Below are positions 12,175-21,970 of a stretch of 64,000 nt of DNA, in pieces. Made by a program: the position numbers and the translations under genes. The notes beneath the pieces are model-generated. The model ran no database searches. It saw only the letters and a program-made list of their open reading frames with translations, and was not told the DNA's origin. The DNA is from Plasmodiophora brassicae. Taxonomy: Eukaryota; Endomyxa; Phytomyxea; Plasmodiophorida; Plasmodiophoridae. Location of the stretch: NCBI GenBank assembly GCA_039704465.1, contig JASFAU010000005.1:496001-560000 (forward strand). The letters run 5' to 3'. The first letter of the stretch is position 1. Each line of letters opens with the position of its first letter.

Positions 12175-13770
12175 CCGTCCGGGGTCCCGTCAATGTCCCG
12201 GCCGAGGCGGCGAATTCAGCTGACCTGTACCGAAGCCGGTTCGACGCTTCCGCCAGTGTGCACGTCGCTCTACATTATATCGTATTCCCTAACGTCCTGG
12301 GATATTCGTCACGCGGGGCGACTGGTCTAATCATCGTCCGATCCCCGTTGGGCGCGTAACGTGGACCACCAGTCGGCCAGTGACACGTGCCCTAGTGCTC
12401 ATAGTGCTACCTGGACGTGTCTGGTACCACCGGCGTCGTCGCGTGATCCGACCAGGTCGTTCCAGGAGGGCGATGGGCAACACACAGGCGACCCCGGCGA
12501 CTGGCAGTGGAGACAGCACGACGCGCACGAAGGCGTCGCGCTTCCGAAACTTCGTGGCGCGAATGGGCGCCTGCCTGTCGCCGCCGGATCTCCTCGATGT
12601 GGCCACCCTTACAGACGAGGTCCAGGCTTCTCGGCCGCCTGCTGTCTTCATGCCGCCTTCTGACGGTGAACGCAGATGGAGGCCCTTCGACAGCGCATTG
12701 ATCAACTGGAGAGCAACGCCGCCAGCTCCACGTCGACGTCTGTGCCATCGCCACCTCCGTACGCGCGCCTGCACAGAGCAGGGCACGGTCGCCAGCACCT
12801 GACGAGGCCTTCACACAGGACGGCCCCAGGAGCGCCGTCGCCGCCCGCGCCCCCGTTAACGGTCCCTGACGATGGCAAACCGAACGAGGACAAGGCCACC
12901 GCAGGCGAGGCGTCGGTGGACCTGAGCCCGACAACGACGGCCGTCGTTGAACCCGGTAACGAACCGTGTGCCGTTCAGATTGACAGTACTGACATGTTGG
13001 CAGATGACGTCGCCCCCGTCGATTTCTCGCGCGTCGATGGCCACTCCATCCAGGTTGTTCGCCCGCCACCGACGTCGATGCCGCCACAGGAGCACGTCCA
13101 GCCGGCCCGTCCCGAACAGGATGGCGCTGCGAGTGCCGGCGACGATCCCGTACGTGCGACCAGGGCGCTTTGCTCACTCGACGTCGCTGACGGCGTCGTT
13201 TCCTCTGGTTTAGGCCAACGCGCTGTTGGACGACAGCCCCGCCCCGCTAGATGGTGCTGATGGGGAAACGCAGGAGCTCGCGGCGGGTGCTGATCGGGGC
13301 GCCGACCAGAGTCCGCTGGGACCAGACCGCCGCATCTCGTTCGAGGACGTCTTCGTCGACGTGGATCGCGCGGCACACGACAACGACGTCGACTGGGTCG
13401 ACCTCGGCAGGGTGCGCCAGATCCCATCCAAGGCAAACGCTCGTCCGCTCACCTTCGACGACGTCCTGGCCATCATCGAAGTAGCCGTACGCGCCGATGA
13501 TGCGATATGGGTTGATCTGGATCGCGACGACGAAGCGGACGGCTTTGCGGACAGGGTCTTCGCGGATCTGATCGAATACAGTAATAACAATTAGAGCACG
13601 CTCCATATATGCGCCCTGCCGCCTGTTCACGGTGTCCGTTTGCATTGACGTGTTGCCCATGATGTGCTCCGGTAGGGCACATCTTCAGGTGTGTTCTAGC
13701 TAGTACATCGCACAAAATTAGACAATGGCCATCAGCGAGTTCGAACAGGGGGAGACCTGTATAGGTAGTG
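12175..13770 (+). repeat. Left arm of a 3.3 kb inverted repeat (palindrome)
   Basis: Read as the reverse complement, this arm aligns with 13863-15464. Paired positions add up to about 27,641 throughout the gene, so there is no net insertion or deletion in the coding part. The arms differ by scattered substitutions of a few percent. Similarity begins near GGGGTCCCG at 12181 on the outside and fades toward the centre: GGGGAGACCTGTATAGGTAG (13750) still pairs with ACTACCTATGCAGGTTTCCC (13863), with two mismatches in the compared block. Confidence 0.9.
12473..13594 (+). CDS. Orphan MGNT-start acidic repeat protein, left palindrome copy
   Basis: I recognise no family. Four exons fit in phase: 12473-12619, 12676-12758, 12819-13149 and 13214-13594. 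Introns are 56-64 nt, each with a CTGACG/CTGACGA motif before the acceptor. The product is 313 residues. MGNTQATPAT fits an N-myristoylation start (Gly2, small residue at position 6), followed by a basic stretch (RTKASRFRNFVARMG) that could reinforce membrane binding. A short coiled coil follows (LTDEMEALRQRIDQLES), then a long Pro/Ala/Asp-rich linker. The C-terminus has two related acidic units, ISFEDVFVDVDRAAHDNDVD plus WVDLGRV and LTFDDVLAIIEVAVRADDAI plus WVDLDRD, and ends IEYSNNN. Retention of the exon pattern and reading frame in both arms argues that the gene is real. Function unknown. Confidence 0.7.
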
Positions 13771-13862
13771 CTAGAAGCGACACTGATTTCGTGACCCAAC
13801 ATCGCCCGAGCCCGGTTGTGACCGCCAAGCTGGAATCGGTCTACAGCGATGCCATCGCTGGA
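13771..13862. other. Palindrome centre
   Basis: About 92 bp between the last alignable blocks of the two arms. No clear self-complementarity is visible here. The adjoining pieces (13595-13770 and 13863-14046) are arm sequence lying 3' of the two convergent genes, and hold no further gene that I recognise. Confidence 0.6.
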
Positions 13863-15464
13863 CTACCTATGCAGGTTTCCCCAGTCACCGCTAGTTTGAA
13901 CTCGCTGATGGCCATTGTCTAATTTTGTGCGATGTACTAAACTAGAACACACCTGAAGATGTGCCCTACCGGAGCACATCATGGGCAACACGTCAATGCA
14001 AACGGACACCGTGAACAGGCGGCAGGGCGCATATATGGAGCGTGCTCTAATTGTTATTACTGTATTCGATCAGATCCGCGAAGACCCTGTCCGCAAAGCC
14101 GTCCGCTTCGTCGTCGCGATCCAGATCAACCCATATCGCATCATCGGCGCGTACGGCTACTTCGATGATGGCCAGGACGTCGTCGAAGGTGAGCGGACGA
14201 GCGTTTGCCTTGGATGGGATCTGGCGCACCCTGCCGAGGTCGACCCAGTCGACGTCGTTGTCGTGTGCCGCGCGATCCACGTCGACGAAGACGTCCTCGA
14301 ACGAGATGCGGCGGTCTGGTCCCAGCGGACTCTGGTCGGCGCCCCGATCAGCACCCGCCGCGAGCTCCTGCGTTTCCCCATCAGCACCATCTAGCAGGGC
14401 GGGGCTGTCGTCCAACAGCGCGTTGGCCTAAACCAGAGAAAACGACGCCGTCAGCGACGTCGAGTGAGCAAAGCGCCCTGGTCGCACGTACGGGATCGCC
14501 GCCGGCACTCGCAGCGCCATCCTGTTCGGGACCAGCCGGCTGGGCGTGCTCCTGTGGTGGCATCGACGTCGGTGGCGGGCGAACGACCTGGATGGAGTGG
14601 CCATCGACGCGAGAGAAATCGACGGGGGCGACGTCATCTGCCAACATGTCAGTACTGTCAATCTGAACGGCACACGGTTCGTTACCGGGTTCAACGACGG
14701 CCGTCGTTGTCGGGCTCAGGTCCACCGACGCCTCGCCTGCGGTGGCCTTGTCCTCGTTCGGTTTGCCATCGTCAGGGACCGTTAACGGCGGCGCGGGCGG
14801 CGACGGCTCTCCTGGGGCCGTCCTGTGTGAAGGCCTCGTCAGGTGCTGGCGACCGTGCCCTGCTCTGTGCAGGCGCGCGCACGGAGGTGACGATGGCACA
14901 GACGTCGACGTGGAGCTGGCGGCGTTGCTCTCCAGTTGATCAATGCGCTGTCGAAGGGCCTCCATCTGCGTTCACCGTCAGAAGGCGGCATGAAGACAGC
15001 AGACGGTCGAGAAGCCTGGACCTCGTCTGTAAGGGTGGCCACATCGAGGAGATCCGGCGGCGACAGGCAGGCGCCCAGCCGCACCACGAAGTTCCGGAAG
15101 CGGGACGCCTTCGTGCGCGGCGTGTTGTCTCCACTGCCAGTCGCCGGGGTCGCCTGTGTGTTGCCCATCGCCCTCCTGGAACGACCTGGTCGGATCACGC
15201 GACGACGCCGGTGGTACCAGACACGTCCAGGTAGCACTATGAGCACTAGGGCACGTGTCACTGGCCGACTGGTGGTCCACGTTACGCGCCCAACGGGGAT
15301 CGGACGATGATTAGACCAGTCGCCCCGCGTGACGAATATCCCAGGACGTCAGGGGATACGATATATAGAGCGACGTGCACACTGGCGGAAGCGGCGGCCG
15401 GCTTCGGTACAGGTCAGCTGAATTCGCCGCCTCGGCCGGGACAATGGTCGGGACCCTGGACGGG
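13863..15464 (-). repeat. Right arm of the 3.3 kb inverted repeat
   Basis: Reverse complement of the left arm. Similarity is lost near 15464, just past CGGGACCCTGGACG. The last 170 bases of the arm are upstream of the minus-strand gene copy. From 15465 to 15686 the sequence is unique and lies upstream of NDUFA5; nothing else is recognised there. Confidence 0.9.
14047..15168 (-). CDS. Orphan MGNT-start acidic repeat protein, right palindrome copy
   Basis: Mirror copy of the gene at 12473-13594, converging with it. Exons by symmetry are 15168-15022, 14965-14883, 14822-14492 and 14427-14047. All splice sites, the start and the stop are kept. By eye there are about ten amino-acid changes in 313 (for example Ser to Asn, Thr to Pro, Ala to Val and Met to Leu in exon 1; Ala to Glu, Val to Ala, Arg to Gly and Asp to Gly in exon 3; Pro to Leu in exon 4), and about seven synonymous changes. 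The donor of intron 2 is GTGCG here and GTACG in the left copy. No stop or frameshift has accumulated, so both copies are potentially functional. Confidence 0.7.
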
Positions 15465-15686
15465 CGCCCCGGTCTGCTGCGTCGGAAGTCGGAACACTGA
15501 GCCTGGGTCGTTGCATATCCCGTGATTGTCGCTGAGGTGGTCCCATTGGCCACCCGCCGGATAAAACGAGGGGAACGGCGTCGGATTGCCGCGCCCCCTC
15601 CTCCCCCAGTTCTGTTTTCGCGTGTGACGTGAGCGACCATGTGGAGGCGCGCGGCGCGTGCTGGCACGTCATGGAGCGTGCGCGCG

Positions 15687-16199
15687 ATGTCGAACACGAA
15701 GACGTCGACGAACGTGACGGGCGTGCCCGTCGTGCCGAACGCGCGCGAGGTCCTGCTGGGGCTCTACGCCCGCACGCTCGAAGACGTCAAGGTCCGATAT
15801 TCTGAGCGTGTGCGCGCCCCCCCGGTGACGACGTTGTACCAACCGTGACGGCAAAGGTCATCCCCGAGCACGCCGGGTATCGTCAGAGCGTGGAGAGCTT
15901 CACGAAGTTCCGCATGCAGGTCTGCCAGGAGAACGAAGACTGTGCCATCATCGAGGACGTACGTATGCCCGTTCCCGATTGTTTGCGGCCCTGACCATCG
16001 GACCCAGCTGATCAACGACGGCATTGTCGAGGAGCTCATCGAGCAGGCCGAGAACGAGCTGAAGCTCATCCCGCAGATGGCGGAATGGAAACCCTGGGAG
16101 ACGCCCGAGGGCTTCCAGGAGCCGACGGTCACGATCACCGGCGCCGACGACGACGACAACGAGACCGTTCCAGGTGCGCCGCCGTCGCACGCCAAGTAA
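15687..16199 (+). CDS. NDUFA5: NADH dehydrogenase (complex I) subunit NDUFA5/B13
   Basis: Three exons. TGVPVVPNAREVLLGLYART matches the conserved N-terminal 'TGL.V...pr..L..LY...L'. Removing about 15793-15860 (GTCCGATAT to GGCAAAG) joins VIPEHAGYRQSVESFTKFRM. Removing 15960-16008 (GTACGT to GACCCAG) joins QLINDGIVEELIEQAENELK, then LIPQMAEWKPWE. The EE.I.QAE.EL.L...M.eWK.WE segment is diagnostic. It is an accessory subunit of the matrix arm of mitochondrial complex I. The Asp-rich tail (GADDDDNETV) is longer than in animals. An upstream in-frame ATG at 15639 would add MWRRAARAGTSWSVRA; the family lacks a cleaved presequence, so the later start is preferred. Confidence 0.9.
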
Positions 16200-16409
16200 C
16201 TCGAACCGGCGCGCGCCCGCCCGCTCGAATACACACACTGCTTGGCGCCATCGTATGCGGGCCTGCCTGACGTGTCTGGCAGCGTCCACCTTTCTGTTGG
16301 GACCAGAGAAAGGTGCGACGGTGTTGCCGTTGGGTGCGAAGAGAGTTGCGCGACGGGTCGCAGTGGGTAGTTGTCGGTCGGCGCGTAACGTCGCGGTTGG
16401 TGTGTGTCG

Positions 16410-16976
16410 ATGGCGCACTTCATTCATCCGGATCGCCTGAGCCGGCACCCGGCCGCCCAGCAGCAGCTGGAGCGGGAGCGGGACAAGCCGTCGGCGCCGC
16501 TCCAGCAGCAGCGGCGCAGCTCGCGCGATGAGCACGACCATCGCGGGCGGTACGCCGATCGGCGCGAGCGGGAATCGTACCGGCGGCCGGCGAAGCGGCC
16601 CGCCGTGCGGATCGACCGCGAGAAGGTCTGCCCGTTGCTGCTGCGCGTGTTCGTCAAGGAGAACGCGGCGATGAACGCGGCGGATTTCGATTTCCCGCTC
16701 GGCGACCTGACGCCCGGCGAGCTCCAGATCTACACGTGGCGCGACGCGACGCTCCTCGAGCTGATCGAGGCGATCCGCAGCGCGACGCCCGCCGCGCGCC
16801 GCACGTCCGCCAAGATCGACATTGCGTTCGCGTACCCGAGCAGCAGGGAGGGCGGCATGGTCGTGAAGACCGTCGGGTCGGTGTACACCGGGCGGAAGGG
16901 CCCCGACGACAACATGACGCTCGACGACCTGAAGTTCGAGATCGGCGACTTCCTCGCCGTCTCCGTCTTCACCTGA
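16410..16976 (+). CDS. SAP18: SAP18, Sin3/ASAP-complex subunit
   Basis: An intronless frame of 188 codons. After a 65-residue Gln/Arg-rich leader comes the ubiquitin-like SAP18 domain: VRIDREKVCPLLLRVFV, LTPGELQIYTWRDATLLELI, IDIAFAYPS, then TGRKGPDDNMTLDDLKFEIG and DFLAVSVF. The ELQIYTW and GRKG.DD.MTL blocks are family hallmarks. SAP18 belongs to the Sin3 histone-deacetylase complex and to the ASAP complex at the exon junction. The first ATG at 16410 is used; the two preceding in-frame codons are not ATG. A 44-bp piece of this exon recurs at 33987-34030. Confidence 0.93.
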   Translation: MAHFIHPDRLSRHPAAQQQLERERDKPSAPLQQQRRSSRDEHDHRGRYADRRERESYRRPAKRPAVRIDREKVCPLLLRVFVKENAAMNAADFDFPLGDLTPGELQIYTWRDATLLELIEAIRSATPAARRTSAKIDIAFAYPSSREGGMVVKTVGSVYTGRKGPDDNMTLDDLKFEIGDFLAVSVFT

Positions 16977-17134
16977 CGGCCGCCTCCTAACCGTACTATA
17001 CACCAATCAGCGGTATTCGTCGGGCGCCGGCGCGTCACGTCGCACTCACCCTGCCTAGATTGAGCGATTCGTCAGTGATATCTGCCCTGGCAGCCGCCTG
17101 TTCGTCGATATCTGACCAATCACCCGGGGCCGTC

Positions 17135-19434
17135 ATGACGCCCGACGCCCCATGGTCGCCGCGCACCTCGCTGATGGTCTACCTGGACGTCGTGTGAGCA
17201 GCCGGCGCGGGCTGATGGGCGCCCCACCGAACGTCGCTGACCACCGCTCCTGCTGCCAGGAATGTCCCGCTGTCGAACCATTCCCTCGTTGCTGCGCTGT
17301 TCTGCGACGACCTCAACATGGAGCAGTCGGTCGCCCTGGGCGTCACGCCCGTAGGCTAGCGGGGCGTCGCCACCGCGATCCAGTAGTGGTAGTAATCGGG
17401 GGGTGCTTGCCAGGTGACGCCGAACACCGAGAGCCACATCGCGTTCAGCAGGTCGATCGAGGTCCCCGTGCGCTTCGACGCGCGCCAGCAGCTGACCGTT
17501 CGCCTGTACTTCTGCACGGTCAAGGATCGCGCGCTGGCGTCCATGCCGATGGCCGACAAGGTATCCCCTAGATGCGGCGCGCCGGTCGGCACACTTAGGT
17601 GCGTCTCTCCCTCTCTGTAGCTGTCGACGATCTCGCCCGGCGTCATCGGGGAGACCGTCGTCACGATCCACGACCTCATGCATGATCCGGGCATCCATGC
17701 GGCCGACGACGACGACTCGTTGCTAACGGGGTTCGTGCGGCCGCTGAAAACCGTGTCGGGCGCCACTGTCGTTGGGCACGGCGGCAGCCCCATCAAGGTC
17801 GCCTTGTCGTGGCGCGCCATGCATTGCAACACCCGCGTCGCCAACCTGCTCTTCTCCGCGTCCCTCTTTCGGGGACAGTTCTCCTGCATCACCCGGTCAG
17901 GTCGGTGGGGGGCGCGCTCCGACAGCACCGCCTGATACGTCGCCCCTGCCTGCAGGTTCATCGCTCCCTCGATTCGGTTGCAGGTGCTGCGCCAGGTCAA
18001 CGGTGACGACCCGAGCGCCAGCGCGTGGGATCGCCTCGTGCATGCGCCTGCCACGAGAGGCCTCGAACCATCGTGGTTCGTCGAGGACACGTGCGTGGAC
18101 AGGCTCCTGCCTGACACAGGCGACGCGTTACGCGTCAAGCTGTGGCACGTCCCGACGGTCGCCGGTCGCGACCGTCTGATTGCCGATGGGCTGCTCAAGC
18201 GGGCCCAGATCCTTAAACTGATCGGCGACCTCGACGAGCGCGCCAGGGCGGAGGAGGCCATGCTGGACAGAGGGTCGCAGGGCAACGTCCGCGAGGTGGA
18301 GAACCAGATGCAGGCCAACCTGACGGCCATGCTGCACAACCCGGGCACGCTGACCGCCAAACTCCAGTCGCCCGTCGAGGAGACGCTCGACACCGCCGAG
18401 GTCAAGCTCGAGATCGCGCGTATCAACCGAACGTTCGCGCTGTTCGAGTACCTGAGCGCCGGCATGACACTCGACGTCACCGTGGCCGTCGACCTGAGCA
18501 AGGCGAACGGCGACCAGAGCGACGTAGGTGACCGGGCGCCTTCGCCGGCCCTATCCGCCTGATCGATCTGTCGCAGCCGAAGAGCCTGCACTTTCTCGAT
18601 CCGAAAGGGGCGGACGCCAGCTGCTATGCTGACAACATGAAGGCGGCCGTCGAGATGCTCGAGCCGTACTCGTGCAGGATATTCCCATTGGGATTCGTAT
18701 GGCATCGTTTGCGGTCCGGCGTCACCCGTCGTTGTTCTGATGGGGGTGCCCATGGCAGAACGGTACCCTGCCGAAGGAGACCGCATCCGAGGGCGCGTTC
18801 CAGTTGTGTCGGGTCAGGCCGTCGGGTGTGGTCAGTACCACATACCGTTCGGGTGCCTGTGTGCGGATGCGCCCGACTGAAACCGACCTGTCGGGCAGGT
18901 GGACAGCTGGGCGCAGCTGAGCACCTGCTACCAGAACGTGATTCCGGGCGTCGCGTTGGGCGCCGGGCCGTCCATGGCCGCACCGCTCGTTTCACGCGTC
19001 GTCCAATCGTCGGTGCCGTTTTCATCGGAGAAGCAGACGTACTCGGTGCTCGTGATCTTCACCAATTCCGTCCCGAAGGACCTATCGGCATTCAAGGCCA
19101 GGTACGCCGCCCGCCCGCGCCATGACGCGATCCCGGTCGATGATGTTGGAACAGCGTCCAGGAGTCGTCGTCGCATCCGGTCTCGGTCATTGTCGTTGGC
19201 GTCCTGCCTAGGAACTTCAGCCCGTCGTCCAAGCACGCGTTCCAGCCCCTGGCCAGGTTGGCGAAATCGCTGCGCGGCCGCGATGGCCTTGACGGCCGCA
19301 ACAACTTCCAGTTCGTGGCCGCCCTCAACGAGTCGCGCCAGGCCTGCCGGTCCATGATGGCGGAACTGGAGGCCCAGATCCTCGCGTATGTGCCTCGTCG
19401 AAGGTGGCCTGCGCCGCTAGGTTCCGCCGTCTGA
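17135..19434 (+). CDS. Copine-like calcium/phospholipid-binding protein
   Basis: Exon 1 (MTPDAPWSPRTSLMVYLDV) joins NVPLSNHSLVAALFCDDLNM, the first strands of C2A. The next exon gives SIEVPVRFDARQQLTVRLYF. The middle part (17640-18010) is divergent and should hold C2B. VKLEIARINRTFALFEYLSA, then GMTLDVTVAVDLSKANGDQ, opens the copine von Willebrand A domain. SLHFLDPKGAD, RIFPLGF, QLSTCYQNVIPGVALGAGPS, TYSVLVIFTNS and a C-terminal FQFVAALNESRQACRSMMAE, then LEAQILAYV, follow in copine order. The MIDAS looks weakened: DLSKA replaces the usual DFTGS, and FTNS replaces ITDG. Copines bind membranes in a calcium-dependent way and recruit target proteins. At least six introns are present; exact borders between 17640 and 18000 are uncertain. 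Confidence 0.78.
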
Positions 19435-19577
19435 TCAGGCGGGTGCCCAGATTCACGCGGGAGATTCGTACGCGCCCGCTGGCCATCGCGCCTCTGATCA
19501 CGCGGGACGCCTTGGAGCGCCTTGAAGCCCGCCATGGATTCAGGCGCCGGCCGACATCGGACCTGGTCAGGAGGTCG

Positions 19578-20415
19578 ATGGACAAGAACGCGCTGTCACC
19601 TGCACGATCCCCTTCCATCGGGCGGCACCCTTCTCTCGGACGACAGCCTTCCCTGGCCCGGGTGTCGTCTTTGGGGAGGCCACCCTCCTTGAGCCGCGTC
19701 CCAACGGAGCACGATTCCGAGTCGAACCTTCAAGCATCGCCGTCCCGTATCCCATCGGTATTCGACGGCGCTGCGTTGGTTGAAGACCTCACCACTGACG
19801 CGCCTGCAGATGGACAACGGGAGCGAGTCGAACGGCCCGATCAGTGGTCGCGTGGGGCGCGCGGCCGACGACCCCAGTCACCGATCGGGGGACAGCCGGA
19901 CGGGGCCGGTGACCAGCGCGACGCATTCGAACACGTTGTCGAAGCCGGCTGGACCGACAACGGCCGACATTCTGAAGGAGAAGACGGATGCCGACATCCT
20001 GAAAGAGAAGGCGGGCGGTCTCGTGCAGTGTTCGCCAGCGCCGCCGGTCTGATGCTCCTTGCAGGAAGGCGAAGCGAATGCGATTCGCGAAAGGTACAGG
20101 ATGTCGACCGCCAAGCGCACGTTGAACGTGAAAGCGAGGACGGCGCTACGCGATGCGATCCAGCTGAAGCTCGTGTGCGACCCGTACGAATGGAAGGGGA
20201 AGGCGTCCATGGTGACGGACACGACGCCCGAGGCGACCTCGTCGGTCCAGTTCATGTCGCCGCATCGCAGGATGCGGTACGCCACACGGGGCGTGCGCCA
20301 GAAGGGCGCCATGCCCACCACGATCTTCAACAAGCGATTCGGCCGCCTGCCGTCTGCCGTCCCTGACGACGACGATCCCGTCGATCTCCCGGGGGGAGAC
20401 GAGCCGCGGCAGTAA
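19578..20415 (+). CDS. Orphan Ser/Leu/Arg-repeat protein
   Basis: No family recognised. The start MDKNALSPAR is followed by five tandem units PSIGRH, PSLGRQ, PSLARV, SSLGRP and PSLSRV, which look like RxxS sites for basophilic kinases (14-3-3 type). A probable intron, 19758-19809 (GTATTC to CCTGCAG with CTGACG), joins MDNGSESNGPISGRVGRAA. A second, about 20010-20070, follows a doubled ADILKEKTDADILKEK motif and leads into a basic C-terminal third (ANAIRERYRMSTAKRTLN) ending DEPRQ. The product is about 245 residues, largely disordered. It starts 143 bp after the copine stop; fusion to the copine through a 35-nt intron is possible but less likely because that stretch has no branch motif. Confidence 0.5.
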
Positions 20416-20539
20416 CCGCCGGTAAATAGACGAACACGTCGTGGCGGCTCAGTATGGGATCGTCTGTACGATGATTGTATGAATACACCCTTCATGGCCT
20501 GAAAGGAGCCGATGATGACACGATAAACACAGGTTGGGC

Positions 20540-21970
20540 CTACGCTGGCGATAGGCCGAGATCGCCTGGATCGATGCTGAGTAGGGCCAGTGTCACCAGC
20601 GCGTCGCCGATCGGCGACTTGTAGTGTGCATGGTCGTACGACAAATCGAAGACCGGCAGGGCCACCGCAAACAGGTCAACGATGGGTAGGGCGGCGCGCT
20701 GGGCGGCGGCCGTTGCGATGCGGTTGAATTCCGCTGTTCTCGCCGGAATCCGCCCCTCATCGCGGGCGCGCATGACTTCCCGGCAGAACACGAGCAGCAT
20801 GGTGGTCAGCCAGTACATCTTGGGCGGGTTCGCCATGCGCGACAGCCGGCCGAACACAGCATCAACCATCGTGGCGTAGTCCGACGGCGTCGTCAGGACG
20901 GCGAGCGGATGCTGACCGGTGTTGAACAGCAGGACCCGGCAGGCAGCCAGGTCTGCCTCGGGGATCTCCCCATACGGCGCCATGATGTAGGTGAGTGGCG
21001 CCGTCGCCTGGCAGATTTCTTTGGCGGCCGCGTTCAAGCAGCCGATGTTCGATGGGTTTATCACGATCTCCATGGAGTTGTGCAGGTGCCGCGCGTGGCT
21101 GTCGCCGGCCAGACAGATCCGCCCCTCCGTCGGCATGAACCGCGACAGGTCTCCGGCCTGGCACGAGAAGAACCTGTACTTCAGGCGTTGAAACAGCTGG
21201 GCGACCCGGGCGCGGTCCAGTCCGGTCGCCTCCCAGGACGACGGGGACAGCCGCATCCAGATCGCCGGATCGTACGCTTCGTCGAGGTGGTACTTGGTGA
21301 CGGTCAGGAAGTCGGCGATCTGTTCAGCGGATAGGGCATCGGGACCGGCGTCGCCGGCGCCGTCGATGATCCAGGACCCGCCGCCCGACTGCACGAGATC
21401 GCGCGTGCAGTTCGGCAGCGATGATGGATTGTGCAGGGCCTCGCAGGCCGCCATGGAATCTGGGACGGCGAACGCATCCCGGATGACGTTCTCCAGGCGT
21501 TGCAGCTGATTGAAATGTGCCAACTGGCGTGTGATGTTGCCGTCGGCGGCGACGTAGGCCTGGAACGTGGGCAGGAACTCCACGCGGTACAGGCCCGCAC
21601 ACTCGAGGTGGTAGTCGGCGGCCCAGTGCAGGTCGTCGACCCGCGCCGCGAATAACGACTTCAGTTGGCGCGGGCCAACGATCCGGATCAGGAGGTGCGG
21701 GCAGGCGGTGACGCCGTCCACACACGATGCGTTGTGCAATCGGATCAAGTACCGGCCGGCGTTGCCTGAAACCGGCTGTCGTTCAATCCAGCGAACGAAT
21801 GCGGCGCCGGGCAGACGCGCCGCCGTTTCGACAATGGGCGGCGGCGCGGAAAGGTAGCCGGTGTTCAGGGCCGACGGCCACAGGAACATAATAGCGAACA
21901 TCGTCGTAGCCGACAGCACGACAACGGTCATCATCTGGACGAGTTGCCTGCATCGAGCAGAGCGCGTCAT
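20540..21970 (-). CDS. PC-esterase / SGNH-type acyl-esterase, type II membrane protein
   Basis: One exon of 476 codons from the preferred start MTRSARCRQLVQMMTVVVLS. This gives a short basic cytosolic tail and a single signal-anchor helix (MTVVVLSATTMFAIMFLW). The luminal part has paired cysteines and the block EGRICLAGDSHARHLHNSME, the GDSH box of the PC-esterase/TBL-like SGNH group, and near the C-terminus DLSYDHAHYKSPIGDAL, the matching DxxH catalytic pair. Relatives O-acetylate or de-acetylate glycans in the Golgi. The gene could modify wall or glycoprotein sugars; substrate unknown. An upstream in-frame ATG at 22174 would add 68 residues that would displace the anchor from the N-terminus. 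Confidence 0.75.
   Translation of the reverse strand: MTRSARCRQLVQMMTVVVLSATTMFAIMFLWPSALNTGYLSAPPPIVETAARLPGAAFVRWIERQPVSGNAGRYLIRLHNASCVDGVTACPHLLIRIVGPRQLKSLFAARVDDLHWAADYHLECAGLYRVEFLPTFQAYVAADGNITRQLAHFNQLQRLENVIRDAFAVPDSMAACEALHNPSSLPNCTRDLVQSGGGSWIIDGAGDAGPDALSAEQIADFLTVTKYHLDEAYDPAIWMRLSPSSWEATGLDRARVAQLFQRLKYRFFSCQAGDLSRFMPTEGRICLAGDSHARHLHNSMEIVINPSNIGCLNAAAKEICQATAPLTYIMAPYGEIPEADLAACRVLLFNTGQHPLAVLTTPSDYATMVDAVFGRLSRMANPPKMYWLTTMLLVFCREVMRARDEGRIPARTAEFNRIATAAAQRAALPIVDLFAVALPVFDLSYDHAHYKSPIGDALVTLALLSIDPGDLGLSPA

Noticed and set aside
12175..15464. Palindrome as a pure sequencing fold-back artefact
   Set aside because: The arms differ by substitutions only in the coding part, without the indels expected of raw-read errors, and both copies stay open. 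Joining of two haplotypes remains possible and is listed as a refuting outcome.
19391..19425. Fusion of the copine to the Ser-repeat protein through a 35-nt intron
   Set aside because: Too short for the local intron size and without a CTRAY branch motif; the copine C-terminus ends naturally at 19434.
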